Below, piece by piece: positions 13,669-21,643 of a DNA stretch of 52,500 nt. The stretch comes from Brevibacillus antibioticus. GTDB taxonomy: Bacteria; Bacillota; Bacilli; Brevibacillales; Brevibacillaceae. The position numbers were made by a program, and so were the translations under genes. The stretch covers positions 1 through 52,500 of the forward strand of contig NZ_SZNK01000001.1 of NCBI RefSeq assembly GCF_005217615.1, in the 5' to 3' direction. Under the pieces are notes generated by a model, which saw nothing but the letters and a program-made list of their open reading frames with translations, did no database searches and was not told the origin of the DNA. Positions within the stretch are counted from its first letter, which is position 1. Each line of letters opens with the position of its first letter.

Positions 13669-15098
13669 TGAAAATGACGACATGGAAGGAACAGTTCCAC
13701 TCGTATGCACAGCAGCTGCTGGACGAGGGAAAGGCTCCGGGTGCAGCTATTGCTGTTGCGCGTGATGGTGAGCTTTTGTACGAAGGGACATTTGGTTTTC
13801 GTGACAGAGAACAGCAGCTACCACTTTCCCTCGACACGGTTTTTGGCATCGCATCCATCACCAAATCGTTTACCTGCGTTGCGATCATGCAGCTGCAGGA
13901 GGCAGGCAAGCTGTCTGTCCACGATCCGGTCGTGAAATATTTGCCTGAGTTTCGGGCCGGCGATCACGAGCTGACAGCACGCATGACGATTCATCACTTC
14001 ATGACACATACGCCTGGAATAGCGCCCATGCCTTACTTAGACGGCGCAATGAGGCGGAGTATGGAGAATGATCCTGCTGTCATTGGAACCAAGGCAGAGG
14101 AAGAACTGAAGACAGTGCCTTACCTGAATACGTACGAAGAAGTCATGGAAGCCATTGCTGGATTCGAAGGGAAGCCGCTCTCAGAGCCAGGAGGAGCTTT
14201 TAGCTACAACAACGACGCGTATGGGCTTTTGGGGGCGATTATTGAACGGGTCAGCAACCAGACGTATGAAAACTACGTTGCGACGCATATTTTGCGGCCG
14301 CTGGGTATGAACAGAACCGTTTTCTCCGTGGATGAGTTGGCTGACCAGGATGACGTCACGGTTTTGTATACCAACAAAAGAATCGATGACGAAAATCAAA
14401 TCATTGCAGCACCCATCTGGCACGATGCCCCAGCGATGCGGGCAGCCGGTTTCCTTAAATCGACTGTGAATGATCTACTCGCTTATTTGGAAATCTTTCG
14501 TTTGGGGGCAGCGGGTAAACCGACACCGATTCTGTCTGCCGATAGCGTCAGGCAGATGCTCACTCCCTTTGCTCGTATGGACGGGCACCGCTCCTATGGC
14601 TATGGTCTGATGGTCTCGCCTGCCTTTCCAGATGGCTTGCTGGTAGAGCATGGCGGGTCGCTGAAGGGAATCAGCTCGCACATTTTCTCGGTTCCGGATC
14701 AAGGGATTACGGGCGTGATTCTGGTCAATCTCGATGGCGTGAGCGTTCGAGAGTTGGTCCTCGGCTTTTTGAACAGTTATTTTGCAAGGCCAGCCGGAGC
14801 TCCGTTGTATGCCTATGATCCATACGAAGTCGCAGATGAGCAGCTGTCACTGTACGAGGGGCGCTACTCTTCGCAGGAATGGGTAAGCGCATCGATAGTC
14901 AAAAGCGATGGTAGATTATTCTTGGAGGTAGATGGTCTATCGTACCCACTGGTCCCGGTACAAAAAGACAGCTTCATTTTCCAAAAAAGAGACTCCATCC
15001 CCTGGGTTGAGTTTTTCCGGAATGAAGACGGGCAAATAGTGAGGATGAGTTACGGATTGCGTCAGTTGACGAGGGAATCCACAAAAGCGCTAGCATAA
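13668..15098 (+). CDS. Beta-lactamase family serine hydrolase (class C/PBP4*-like)
   Basis: A 476-residue protein of the AmpC/D-aminopeptidase/esterase group (PF00144). It shows SITK as the SxxK motif (about residue 62), YNN as YxN (about 183) and HGG (about 328), all in proper order. After about residue 380 there is an extra C-terminal beta domain (YEGRYSSQEWVSAS...), as found in many Bacillus members. No signal peptide is seen. The ATG overlaps the previous stop in TGATG, with a further ATG two codons later. Tight coupling to the preceding class A-like hydrolase and proximity to a peptide-binding lipoprotein suggest a shared role in peptide or peptidoglycan-fragment turnover; this is inference. 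Confidence 0.87.
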   Translation: MKMTTWKEQFHSYAQQLLDEGKAPGAAIAVARDGELLYEGTFGFRDREQQLPLSLDTVFGIASITKSFTCVAIMQLQEAGKLSVHDPVVKYLPEFRAGDHELTARMTIHHFMTHTPGIAPMPYLDGAMRRSMENDPAVIGTKAEEELKTVPYLNTYEEVMEAIAGFEGKPLSEPGGAFSYNNDAYGLLGAIIERVSNQTYENYVATHILRPLGMNRTVFSVDELADQDDVTVLYTNKRIDDENQIIAAPIWHDAPAMRAAGFLKSTVNDLLAYLEIFRLGAAGKPTPILSADSVRQMLTPFARMDGHRSYGYGLMVSPAFPDGLLVEHGGSLKGISSHIFSVPDQGITGVILVNLDGVSVRELVLGFLNSYFARPAGAPLYAYDPYEVADEQLSLYEGRYSSQEWVSASIVKSDGRLFLEVDGLSYPLVPVQKDSFIFQKRDSIPWVEFFRNEDGQIVRMSYGLRQLTRESTKALA

Positions 15099-15108
15099 AA
15101 GGTTAAAT

Positions 15109-15146
15109 AAGGATAGGAATCCTGACGGGTTCTTATCCTTGTTTTG
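15109..15146 (+). terminator. Rho-independent terminator after serine hydrolases
   Basis: The arm AAGGATAGGAATCC (15109-15122) pairs with GGGTTCTTATCCTT (15127-15140) with small bulges, followed by a T-rich GTTTTGTTT. Confidence 0.7.
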
Positions 15147-15237
15147 TTTCAACCAAGCAGCCACTTTTGTCTTTTTTTTGCTTTCTATGCCCGATCCAAG
15201 TCATAATAGAGACAATACATACAGGATGTGATTACGC

Positions 15238-15957
15238 TTGCAGATCATTGTTTTTGACCTTGAAACGACACTGACTTATCAGAGAGACAAGATCCCGGAA
15301 ATTATTGAGATCGGAGCGGCAAAAGTCGTACCCGGGAAAAATGGCGTGGAGGTCGACACCTTTCAACGCTATACCTTTCCGGCCATTGAACGCAGAATCT
15401 CGGAGAGAACGCGCAAGTTCATCGGTCTCGATAAAGAGAACATGCCAACCTTTATCCCGTTTCGCCGGGCATTCGCAGAATTTATGAAGTGGATTGGCAA
15501 CGATTCTGAATACTACCTGTGCACATGGGGGCAAGACGACAAGCGGCTGATGATCGAGCATGGTGCGCGTTTCGGTTTGGACTTCAACTGGATGCGCAAT
15601 TACAACGACATCCAGCCGCCAATTAGCATGCTTTTGGCTGATCGCAAACAGATGAGTCTGAAAGAAGCGATCGATACGGCAGGAATCATGCAGGAGGGCA
15701 GGCTGCACTCGGCCTTGGTCGATGCTATCCACACAGCTCATTTGCTGATCAAATACAACAAGACGGTACACTTGAAAGAAAACACGCCAGAAGAGAACTA
15801 CAATTTGTCGAGCTCGTTGTACATTACGTGCCGGTCTTGCAAAAAGAGCAAATATTACACGGCTTTCGGGCGAAAAAGCAGAAGGTGCGAGGCTTGCTTG
15901 CAGCATCGCAAGAATTTGGAAAAAGCCGCAGAAGCAGCAACCGTTCAACAGAGCTAA
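15238..15957 (+). CDS. DEDDh-type 3'-5' exonuclease with C-terminal Cys4 motif
   Basis: A 239-residue RNase T/DnaQ-fold exonuclease. Exo I is FDLETT (Asp6, Glu8); the Exo II aspartate is probably in TWGQDDKR (about residue 97-104); Exo III is HSALVDAIHTAH with His and Asp (about residues 159-164). The domain resembles the KapD/ERI-1-like family acting on DNA or RNA 3' ends. After about residue 195 the protein has CRSC-17-CEAC, a four-cysteine zinc-ribbon-like tail that may bind nucleic acid. The start is probably TTG 15238 behind AGGATGTG. The product could trim RNA or DNA; sequence does not decide. Confidence 0.85.
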   Translation: MQIIVFDLETTLTYQRDKIPEIIEIGAAKVVPGKNGVEVDTFQRYTFPAIERRISERTRKFIGLDKENMPTFIPFRRAFAEFMKWIGNDSEYYLCTWGQDDKRLMIEHGARFGLDFNWMRNYNDIQPPISMLLADRKQMSLKEAIDTAGIMQEGRLHSALVDAIHTAHLLIKYNKTVHLKENTPEENYNLSSSLYITCRSCKKSKYYTAFGRKSRRCEACLQHRKNLEKAAEAATVQQS

Positions 15958-15982
15958 TGGGAGAGAATGGAGGAGAGCGTGG

Positions 15983-16846
15983 ATGATACGACAAGCACAA
16001 TCAAAAGACAAAGAGACAATCGTCACGATGATTGGCGAAGGCATGCTTTGGAGGACCGAAGAGATTGACGATATCGTGGAAAAAGCTACGGTTTACATCT
16101 GGGAGGAAAACAATCAAATCATCGGCTGTGGCACATATGATTTGAACTCCTCCGGCGAAGACGGGACAGCAGAAATATACGTCTATACACGACCAGACCA
16201 TCGAAAGCGAGGAATCGGCTCGCGGCTGCTCGATAAGCTGTGGCTGGAATTGCAACAGCACGAGGAGAAGCCGAGGGCAGTCATGGCTACCTATCGGGTA
16301 GACCACGGGCAGGGAGCCGACTTTTTTGCCAAGAGAGGCTTTGCTTCTATCTGGGGACATCATCTGATGAAATACACAGGGGAGATCGGGCCGGAACCGA
16401 CACTCGACGTACGAAAATTCTCGGAGTCCGATATGGATATGTACATCCAAGCGCAGAGTGACGCTTACTATGAGGTACGTAAAGGTATCGATCTTCAACC
16501 ATACCGTTTGGCAGACTATCCTGAGAAAACGATGAACGCATGGAAGAAATGGATCCTAAACGATATGAGAGAAGATATTTACTTATTCGAGCATGAGGGA
16601 GTATTTGTAGGGTCTTTGATCATCACAGGGCACGGCGAAGTCTACGATGTATTTGTAGATCCCGTGCATCAAGGCAAAGGCTACGGCAAAGAGCTTGTCC
16701 GCTTTTTTGTGAACCGGACGCTGGAAAAGGGCTTGCAGCCGCATCTCGTCACGGGTACCCATAACGAACCCGCGATTGTGTTGTACGAACGGACAGGCTT
16801 TCAAACGTTCCAGACGACCACGACAGCAAAGAGAGACTTTGCGTAA
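15983..16846 (+). CDS. GNAT family acetyltransferase with two GNAT domains
   Basis: A 287-residue protein with two acetyl-CoA-binding folds. The first (about residues 1-140) carries RPDHRKRGIGSRLLDKLW, a canonical R/Q-x-x-G-x-G/A loop. The second (about 145-287) carries DPVHQGKGYGKELVRFF and the usual C-terminal ALYERTGF equivalent (VLYERTGFQTF). Tandem GNAT proteins occur in mycothiol synthase and in several resistance or detoxification enzymes, but the substrate is not deducible. The ATG at 15983 has GGAGGAGAG upstream. The gene is 25 bp from the exonuclease gene and probably shares its transcript. Confidence 0.9.
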   Translation: MIRQAQSKDKETIVTMIGEGMLWRTEEIDDIVEKATVYIWEENNQIIGCGTYDLNSSGEDGTAEIYVYTRPDHRKRGIGSRLLDKLWLELQQHEEKPRAVMATYRVDHGQGADFFAKRGFASIWGHHLMKYTGEIGPEPTLDVRKFSESDMDMYIQAQSDAYYEVRKGIDLQPYRLADYPEKTMNAWKKWILNDMREDIYLFEHEGVFVGSLIITGHGEVYDVFVDPVHQGKGYGKELVRFFVNRTLEKGLQPHLVTGTHNEPAIVLYERTGFQTFQTTTTAKRDFA

Positions 16847-16853
16847 TCGCTCA

Positions 16854-16894
16854 TAAAAAAATGCCGCAGGGATTAGACCCGAGCGGCATTTTTC
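16854..16894. terminator. Bidirectional terminator (double GNAT gene / TagO-like gene)
   Basis: AATGCCGC (16860-16867) pairs with GCGGCATT (16883-16890), with A-runs before and T-runs after. It lies between two converging genes and can serve both. Confidence 0.85.
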
Positions 16895-16911
16895 ATTGTG
16901 ACCGATAATAA

Positions 16912-17880
16912 CTATACTCCGAGCAGGAGCAGGATAATGGACGTCAGACTAAAGCAAACGCTGATCAAGCACAGGAAGGTGACGACCTGTTTTGGATTGA
17001 GTCCAGAACGCAGCAGGCGATAATGAACCTGGCTGGCATCTGCTTGGTAGATCGGCTTTCCTTGCAGGAAGCGTTTGGTCACTACAAACAGATTGTCAAA
17101 AATCGGCACACCAAGTGCTAAAATCGGAATGAACAAGGAGAGAACCGTTGCCTGCTTAAAGGCACCATCCAACGCGATAACCGCCAAGATAAAACCGAGG
17201 AAGGTCGCGCCTGCATCTCCCATGAAAATTTTGGCCGGTGGCTTGTTGTATCGCAGATAAGCCAAGGCAACACCGATCAGACTGATCGCCATAATCGCAG
17301 ATGTGCTTTGTCCTTTTACTAAAGCGACTACGAAGAGCGTGCCTGCGGAGATCGCAGAAAGCCCTCCAGCCAAGCCGTCCATGCCATCCGAAAAATTGAT
17401 GACCGTCGTTACTCCGAAAATCCACAGGATGGTCAGGACGAACTGCAACCATTCCGGGAGCAATATGTATTCGCCACTCAATGGATTGTAAAAGCCGGAA
17501 AAAGTAATACCCGACAGATAGACAATTACGGCGGCCGATACTTGGACGATCAGCTTGGGCAGGGCGGAAAAATCCTTGCCTTGGGTCTTGTACCAGTCAT
17601 CAATGGTACCGATAATCAGCAGCAGTAATGAGCCTGACAGAACAGCAATCGTTTGCCCAGTCGATTCTTTCGAGAAGAGCAAAAACGATGCAGCAAAGCC
17701 AACAAAAATAGCGTAGCTGGCTGTCAATGGGATCGGCTCCCGGTGAATTTTTCTTTCCACGTCTTTACGTGGCTTGTCCACAAAATCAAGGCGAAATGCC
17801 AATTTAGCCAGAGGCGGAATCAGCACCATAACGATACAAAACGACAGGAAAAACGAAAGAGCGTACGTTATCGTGACCAT
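16912..17880 (-). CDS. Undecaprenyl-phosphate glycosyl-1-phosphate transferase (MraY/WecA/TagO family)
   Basis: A 322-residue polytopic membrane enzyme that transfers a sugar-1-phosphate (in TagO/WecA, GlcNAc-1-P from UDP-GlcNAc) to undecaprenyl phosphate, the first step of wall teichoic acid or other envelope glycan synthesis. Diagnostic motifs: DFVDKPRKDVERKIHREPIP (about residues 33-52), the FSDGMDGLAGG stretch with the catalytic aspartates (about 160-170), and KIFMGDAGATFLGF (about 216-229). About ten membrane helices are expected. The ATG has GTAGGAG upstream and a TCGACA-17-TATAAT promoter further up. TagO/WecA-like specificity is favoured over MraY because no mur genes are near and the cytoplasmic loop motifs match that branch. 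Confidence 0.88.
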   Translation of the reverse strand: MVTITYALSFFLSFCIVMVLIPPLAKLAFRLDFVDKPRKDVERKIHREPIPLTASYAIFVGFAASFLLFSKESTGQTIAVLSGSLLLLIIGTIDDWYKTQGKDFSALPKLIVQVSAAVIVYLSGITFSGFYNPLSGEYILLPEWLQFVLTILWIFGVTTVINFSDGMDGLAGGLSAISAGTLFVVALVKGQSTSAIMAISLIGVALAYLRYNKPPAKIFMGDAGATFLGFILAVIALDGAFKQATVLSLFIPILALGVPIFDNLFVVTKRFLQGKPIYQADASQVHYRLLRSGLNPKQVVTFLCLISVCFSLTSIILLLLGV

Positions 17881-17942
17881 CTCCTACAGATAGTAAGCGT
17901 TCTATTGCAAAGATACTCGCATACCGTGTGTTTGACAAGTCT

Positions 17943-17971
17943 ATTATAGGAAGTATTCCAAATTTTGTCGA
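17943..17971 (-). promoter_or_regulatory. Sigma-A promoter of the TagO-like gene
   Basis: On the minus strand TCGACA (17971-17966), a 17-bp spacer and TATAAT (17948-17943) precede the gene by about 60 bp. Confidence 0.65.
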
Positions 17972-18064
17972 CTCTTGCAATCACGTAAGGGTGAGGTACC
18001 AAAAAAAGTTGGTACTTATCTCCAAGAGAACTGATCCCTATAATCCTTCGTAGGAGGGATCCAG

Positions 18065-18457
18065 ATGGAGTACATGGCAGTATGGTTTATCCTAGGTATC
18101 ATTTTTTCGATAACACTCGCCGCAAAGCAGATCAAGCCTTTGCTGAAATTCGTTATATTTGGTTACTACCTCGTGCTATCTTATCTATTTATCTCACGTA
18201 AAGAACAGATATATAGTGAGTATCATCGGGTGCCCGTGCCGGAGCAGTTCTGGGAAACCAACTCGGATTGGGTGGGACTCATGCTTGGTTTTTATTTTGT
18301 CCCATTTCTCCTCATCCTGCTGTTCATCTACTTTTGGCTGTTCCGAAATGCCAACAGTGTGAAGAAACGGTTTCTCATTTCTCTTACCATTGTACCCGCA
18401 GCGATTATCTATCTATGCTTGCTGTTTGTTTTCAGTATGTATGGATATCGACCTTGA
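18065..18457 (+). CDS. Small membrane protein of unknown function
   Basis: A 130-residue protein with four probable membrane segments (about residues 4-20, 27-42, 73-93 and 104-124), a charged loop between the second and third (SRKEQIYSEYHRVPVPEQFWETNSDW), and a basic NSVKKRF before the last. I do not recognise the family. The ATG at 18065 follows AGGAGGGATCC. It is transcribed divergently from the TagO-like gene and followed by a GNAT pseudogene, so context gives no function. Confidence 0.7.
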   Translation: MEYMAVWFILGIIFSITLAAKQIKPLLKFVIFGYYLVLSYLFISRKEQIYSEYHRVPVPEQFWETNSDWVGLMLGFYFVPFLLILLFIYFWLFRNANSVKKRFLISLTIVPAAIIYLCLLFVFSMYGYRP

Positions 18458-18550
18458 TAGAGTGATGTTAGATTATCTTACATGAATTTGGTTTCTCCGT
18501 TATAGTGTAACAAGGAAGAAAAATCTTCTACAAATACGGAGGGGCTCTTA

Positions 18551-18877
18551 TGAGGTAGCCTTTGTTATCGGGAAGGAATCGAGTTTTCAGAGGAAGAACT
18601 ACATCAGCTGTCCCAGTTGCTGATCGATGTTGTGGAGGATGGGGCTTCCCTTGGCTTTTTACCGCCTATGCAGCTAGAAGAAGCACGGGCCTATTGGACT
18701 TTGGTGCCCCATGAACATGTGAAAATTTGGGTAGCTGTACAGGTAGATGTCATCGTCGAAACCAACCAGTTGTATCTGTCGATGGGATACCAAGAAGCTG
18801 GACGCGTTCCGGAGTTTGCCCGATCGGATGACGGCAGCTATCACGACACCGTGCTTTACTTTAAAACAATAGAATAG
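18551..18877 (+). pseudogene. Degenerate GNAT acetyltransferase
   Basis: A good ribosome binding site (GGAGGGG) precedes ATG 18551, but that frame meets TAG at its third codon. The coding frame that follows (from about 18552) begins with a stop and reads YREGIEFSEEELHQLSQ, then LLIDVVEDGASLGF, a normal GNAT N-terminus. After KIWVAVQ it jumps to a C-terminal GNAT segment, LYLSMGYQEAGRVPEFA, so roughly 50 residues including the acetyl-CoA loop are missing. A frame disruption near the start plus an internal deletion make this a pseudogene; the open piece from 18617 is only 86 codons. Confidence 0.75.
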
Positions 18878-18890
18878 TCGTACAAGCTAC

Positions 18891-18922
18891 AAGCGGACGG
18901 TTAACAGGCGTCCGCTTTTTTG
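18891..18922 (+). terminator. Rho-independent terminator after GNAT pseudogene
   Basis: AGCGGACG (18892-18899) pairs with CGTCCGCT (18909-18916) over a 9-nt loop, followed by six T. Confidence 0.85.
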
Positions 18923-19018
18923 TTTACATAGTTTAAAGGAAGTAAGCTTTAAAAAAAGGCGGTCTATTTTTCAAAATTGCACATATCATGTCTCTATCGC
19001 TATAAGAAGGTGACAAGG

Positions 19019-19492
19019 ATGGAGCTTTTACAAGGGTTGTATGTGCAGTACGACTTGGAAATGTATGTGCGGGTAGTGGTGAGTGCGATTCTCGGTTTGT
19101 TCATCGGGTGGGATCGTTCGCACAGAAACAAGCCTGCCGGGCTAAAAACGTACATGTACGTGTCCGTAGCCTGCACGCTCATCACACTCGTTTCCATTTA
19201 CAGCACCAAGCTATACAGTGCGCCTGGTAACGGAACGATGATGGACCCGATGCGCTTGGCTGCACAGATTGTCACAGGTCTTGGCTTTTTAGGAGCAGGC
19301 GTCATCTTGAAGGACGGCTTGAAAGTAAAAGGATTGACGTCCGCAGCCATGATCTTTTTCGCCGGAGGGATTGGTATCGGGATCGGAGCCGGCTTTTACG
19401 GCATTGTGATATTCTCGGTCGTCATCGCCTTTGTACTCGCCAGGATCAGTCAGTGTGTGGAAGATGTCCAGCACAGGCGGTTAGGAAAGTGA
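19019..19492 (+). CDS. MgtC/SapB family membrane protein
   Basis: A 157-residue inner-membrane protein of the MgtC family, linked in other bacteria to magnesium limitation, acid tolerance and control of F1Fo ATPase. The family signature is visible: ILGLFIGWDRSHRNKPAGLKTY (about residues 22-43), then AAQIVTGLGFLGAGVIL (about 82-98) and GLTSAAMIFFAGGIGIGIG (about 106-124). It lacks the C-terminal ACT-like domain of Salmonella MgtC, as do many Gram-positive members. ATG 19019 is preferred, with AGAAGGTGAC upstream; a longer frame to 18977 lacks a ribosome binding site. No magnesium-sensing leader is evident. Confidence 0.9.
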   Translation: MELLQGLYVQYDLEMYVRVVVSAILGLFIGWDRSHRNKPAGLKTYMYVSVACTLITLVSIYSTKLYSAPGNGTMMDPMRLAAQIVTGLGFLGAGVILKDGLKVKGLTSAAMIFFAGGIGIGIGAGFYGIVIFSVVIAFVLARISQCVEDVQHRRLGK

Positions 19493-19550
19493 ATGATGGA
19501 GAAGCGGTGCAGGGCAAGTTCCTTAGCATCGCTTTTTTGTATGGAATGGG

Positions 19551-19767
19551 GCTGTAGTGGGGAAGAAGCGAATTTCCAGTCTACGCTTCGGCCTACGCCC
19601 CGCAAGAAGTATGACTGTCCGCTTCGGAATAAATGGCGGGAGCGCTTCAAACGTAGAAGTTTCGAGGAAGGGTTCCATAAGTGAAGCTGAAATTCCCCGC
19701 CATTTTTTCCTACGCTAGGGTGGGCTCCAGAGGCGCTTGGACTGGAAATTCGCTTCTTCTACGCAGC
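19551..19767 (+). repeat. Palindromic repeat element, copy 3
   Basis: This 217-bp copy has the same orientation as copy 1 and outer arms GAAGAAGCGAATTTCCAGTC / GACTGGAAATTCGCTTCTTC. The inner arms pair at GGCGGG / CCCGCC and the A6/T6 tract, with one mismatch (GGAATAAATGG). It begins 58 bp after the MgtC-like gene and precedes the second structured-RNA module by 87 bp, the same arrangement as copy 1. Confidence 0.85.
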
Positions 19768-19854
19768 TTCTCAAATCTTAGAAGGTGAATGCAGTACAAT
19801 GATCTCAAGAACTTCTTTGTACAAACTTGCAAGACGCCTAAAAAGCACGAAATC

Positions 19855-19964
19855 ATCCACAGCTGTCCGGAAGCACTGTCACATGTTTGGAAGGAGACCG
19901 CCCGAACGAAGAGAGGATATAGGCGACTGGAAAACATGTGACAGTGCTTCTCCCGACCACAACA
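19855..19964 (+). ncRNA. Candidate structured RNA, copy B
   Basis: This module has the same architecture as 2072-2180. The stem arms are 19871-19888 and 19932-19949 and form 18 perfect Watson-Crick pairs. The 43-nt loop (19889-19931) differs from copy A at two bases. The flanking ATCCACAGCTGT (from 19855) and CTCCCGACCACAAC (to about 19964) are also conserved. No clean terminator follows before the aminopeptidase gene 90 bp downstream, so here it might act as a leader rather than a free RNA. Family unknown to me. Confidence 0.55.
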
Positions 19965-20053
19965 GTGGGATCACGATTTTTCCGATGATAATCCTCTGAC
20001 AAACGCGCGTTATGCTGGAAGAGCAATCACAAACCGGAAAGGACGCGTGACGG

Positions 20054-21166
20054 ATGAGAGATGAGAGACTAAGCAAAATAGCCGACAACTTAATTTCGTA
20101 CAGCCTGGATGTGCAAGCCAAACAGCATATTATGATCATGGTCGTGGATGAAGGAGAAGCACTGGCAATGGAGTTGGTGAAGCGGCTGTATGCGAAGGGA
20201 GCGTATCCCCACCTCCGCTTTGTACGGCCAAAAGTCCAGCGGGAATGGTTGAAAGGGCTAACCGAAGAGCAGCTTGCCCAGACCGTGCAGTTGGAAAAGG
20301 ACCTGTGGTTTGGCATCCAAGGCTATATCGGCATTCATGGCGAGACAAATGACAGTGAGATGAAGGATGTTCCGCAGGAGAAATACCGTCTGTACGCAGA
20401 AGCGTATGATTCCATTTTCCATCATGTCGACAATCAAATTACAGGACTGCGCATTAACTACCCGACCTCGGCCCTTGCTCAAAAGGCCAACATGACGACA
20501 GATGCATTTGAAGATTTTTATTTCAACGTATGTTCACTCGATTATCGGAAAATGGCCGAAGCGTGCCAGCCGTTGTACGACCTCATGGACAAAACGGACA
20601 AGGTGCGCATCGTCGGACCAGGGACAGACTTGACGTTTTCGATCAAAGGGATCGGGACGCGGACAGCGGTAGGCAAACGAAACATTCCCGATGGCGAAGT
20701 GTACACCTCTCCCGTGCGCGACTCGATTCACGGGACGATCAGCTACAATACGCCCAGCAATTTCAAAGGCACGACGTTTGAAAACATCCGGTTTACTTTT
20801 CGGGAAGGAAGGATTGTCGAGGCGTCCGCTAACTATACGGACAAGCTAACGGAAATATTGGACACGGATGAAGGTGCACGCTACATTGGTGAATTCGCCA
20901 TTGCGTTTAACCCGTACATTTTGTATCCGATGGGCGATACTTTGTTTGATGAAAAAATCGCGGGTAGCTTCCATCTCACACCGGGTCGTGCCTATGATCA
21001 GGCGGATAACGGCAACCGCAGTGCGATTCACTGGGACCTGATCAGCATTCAGCGTCCAGAATACGGTGGTGGCGAAATCTGGTTTGACGATGTACTGATT
21101 CGAAAAGATGGAAGGTTTGTACATGAGGCGCTGCTGGGGCTGAATCCGGAGCGATTGATTCTGTAG
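20054..21166 (+). CDS. M29 family aminopeptidase (AmpS/aminopeptidase T-like)
   Basis: A 370-residue cytoplasmic metallopeptidase removing N-terminal residues from peptides. It matches the M29 (thermophilic aminopeptidase) family: GTDLTFSIKG (about residue 193), DGEVYTSPVRDSIHGTISYNT (about 215-236), the FTFREGRIVEASA block, then GARYIGEFAIAFNPYI with the metal-ligand glutamate and a C-terminal AIHWDLI with the ligand His and Asp. The length is a little below the usual 400-410, with the shortfall at the N-terminus. ATG 20054 is behind AAAGGACG. It would use peptides brought in by Opp systems. The candidate RNA module B lies 90 bp upstream. Confidence 0.9.
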   Translation: MRDERLSKIADNLISYSLDVQAKQHIMIMVVDEGEALAMELVKRLYAKGAYPHLRFVRPKVQREWLKGLTEEQLAQTVQLEKDLWFGIQGYIGIHGETNDSEMKDVPQEKYRLYAEAYDSIFHHVDNQITGLRINYPTSALAQKANMTTDAFEDFYFNVCSLDYRKMAEACQPLYDLMDKTDKVRIVGPGTDLTFSIKGIGTRTAVGKRNIPDGEVYTSPVRDSIHGTISYNTPSNFKGTTFENIRFTFREGRIVEASANYTDKLTEILDTDEGARYIGEFAIAFNPYILYPMGDTLFDEKIAGSFHLTPGRAYDQADNGNRSAIHWDLISIQRPEYGGGEIWFDDVLIRKDGRFVHEALLGLNPERLIL

Positions 21167-21194
21167 AGGAGGGCGATCATGCCCTCCTCCTTTA
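21166..21194. terminator. Terminator between aminopeptidase and YdcZ-like gene
   Basis: A 9-bp stem GAGGAGGGC (21166-21174) / GCCCTCCTC (21181-21189) is followed by CTTTATTT. It overlaps both convergent stop regions. Confidence 0.75.
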
Positions 21195-21620
21195 TTTGAA
21201 TTTGAAAACCATTACACCTGCGATCATGATGCCGATTCCGATGATCTTGTTCAAGGTGATCGGAACCTTTTGCACGCCGAACAGGCCGAGAGAATCAATG
21301 AGGAGAGCGACGAGCAATTGGGAGATGAGCAGAATCGATACGGCATAGGCAGGGCCGATGGTCGTAATGCCTTTCATCACACTAAAAACGATCAGCGCCC
21401 CGAAAACGCCTCCAAGTAAATACACCTTGTTGACTTCCCCGATGCTTTTCCAATCGCCATCACGAACGTAGAGAAAGATCGCGAACGATACAAGAAAGCC
21501 CACGCCGTGAACAATCGCATTGGTTTGCCACAGTCCGAGCTTTGTACTGGCTTGCGCATTGAATACGCTTTGCAGACAAATAAAAACGCCAGCGAGTAAC
21601 GAAAAGAGAATGCCTTGCAC
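21192..21620 (-). CDS. YdcZ-type DMT family transporter (DUF606)
   Basis: A 142-residue protein with about five membrane helices and the DUF606/YdcZ pattern: LAGVFICLQSVFNAQASTKLG at the N-terminus and IGPAYAVSILLISQLLVAL in the fourth helix, ending with GIMIAGVMVFKF. Family members are small half-size drug/metabolite transporters and probably act as dimers; substrates are unknown. It is downstream of, and 23 bp from, a Crp/Fnr regulator gene on the same strand, an arrangement expected if the regulator controls it. Confidence 0.88.
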   Translation of the reverse strand: MQGILFSLLAGVFICLQSVFNAQASTKLGLWQTNAIVHGVGFLVSFAIFLYVRDGDWKSIGEVNKVYLLGGVFGALIVFSVMKGITTIGPAYAVSILLISQLLVALLIDSLGLFGVQKVPITLNKIIGIGIMIAGVMVFKFK

Positions 21621-21643
21621 AATATGACCTCCTACATGGTTGA

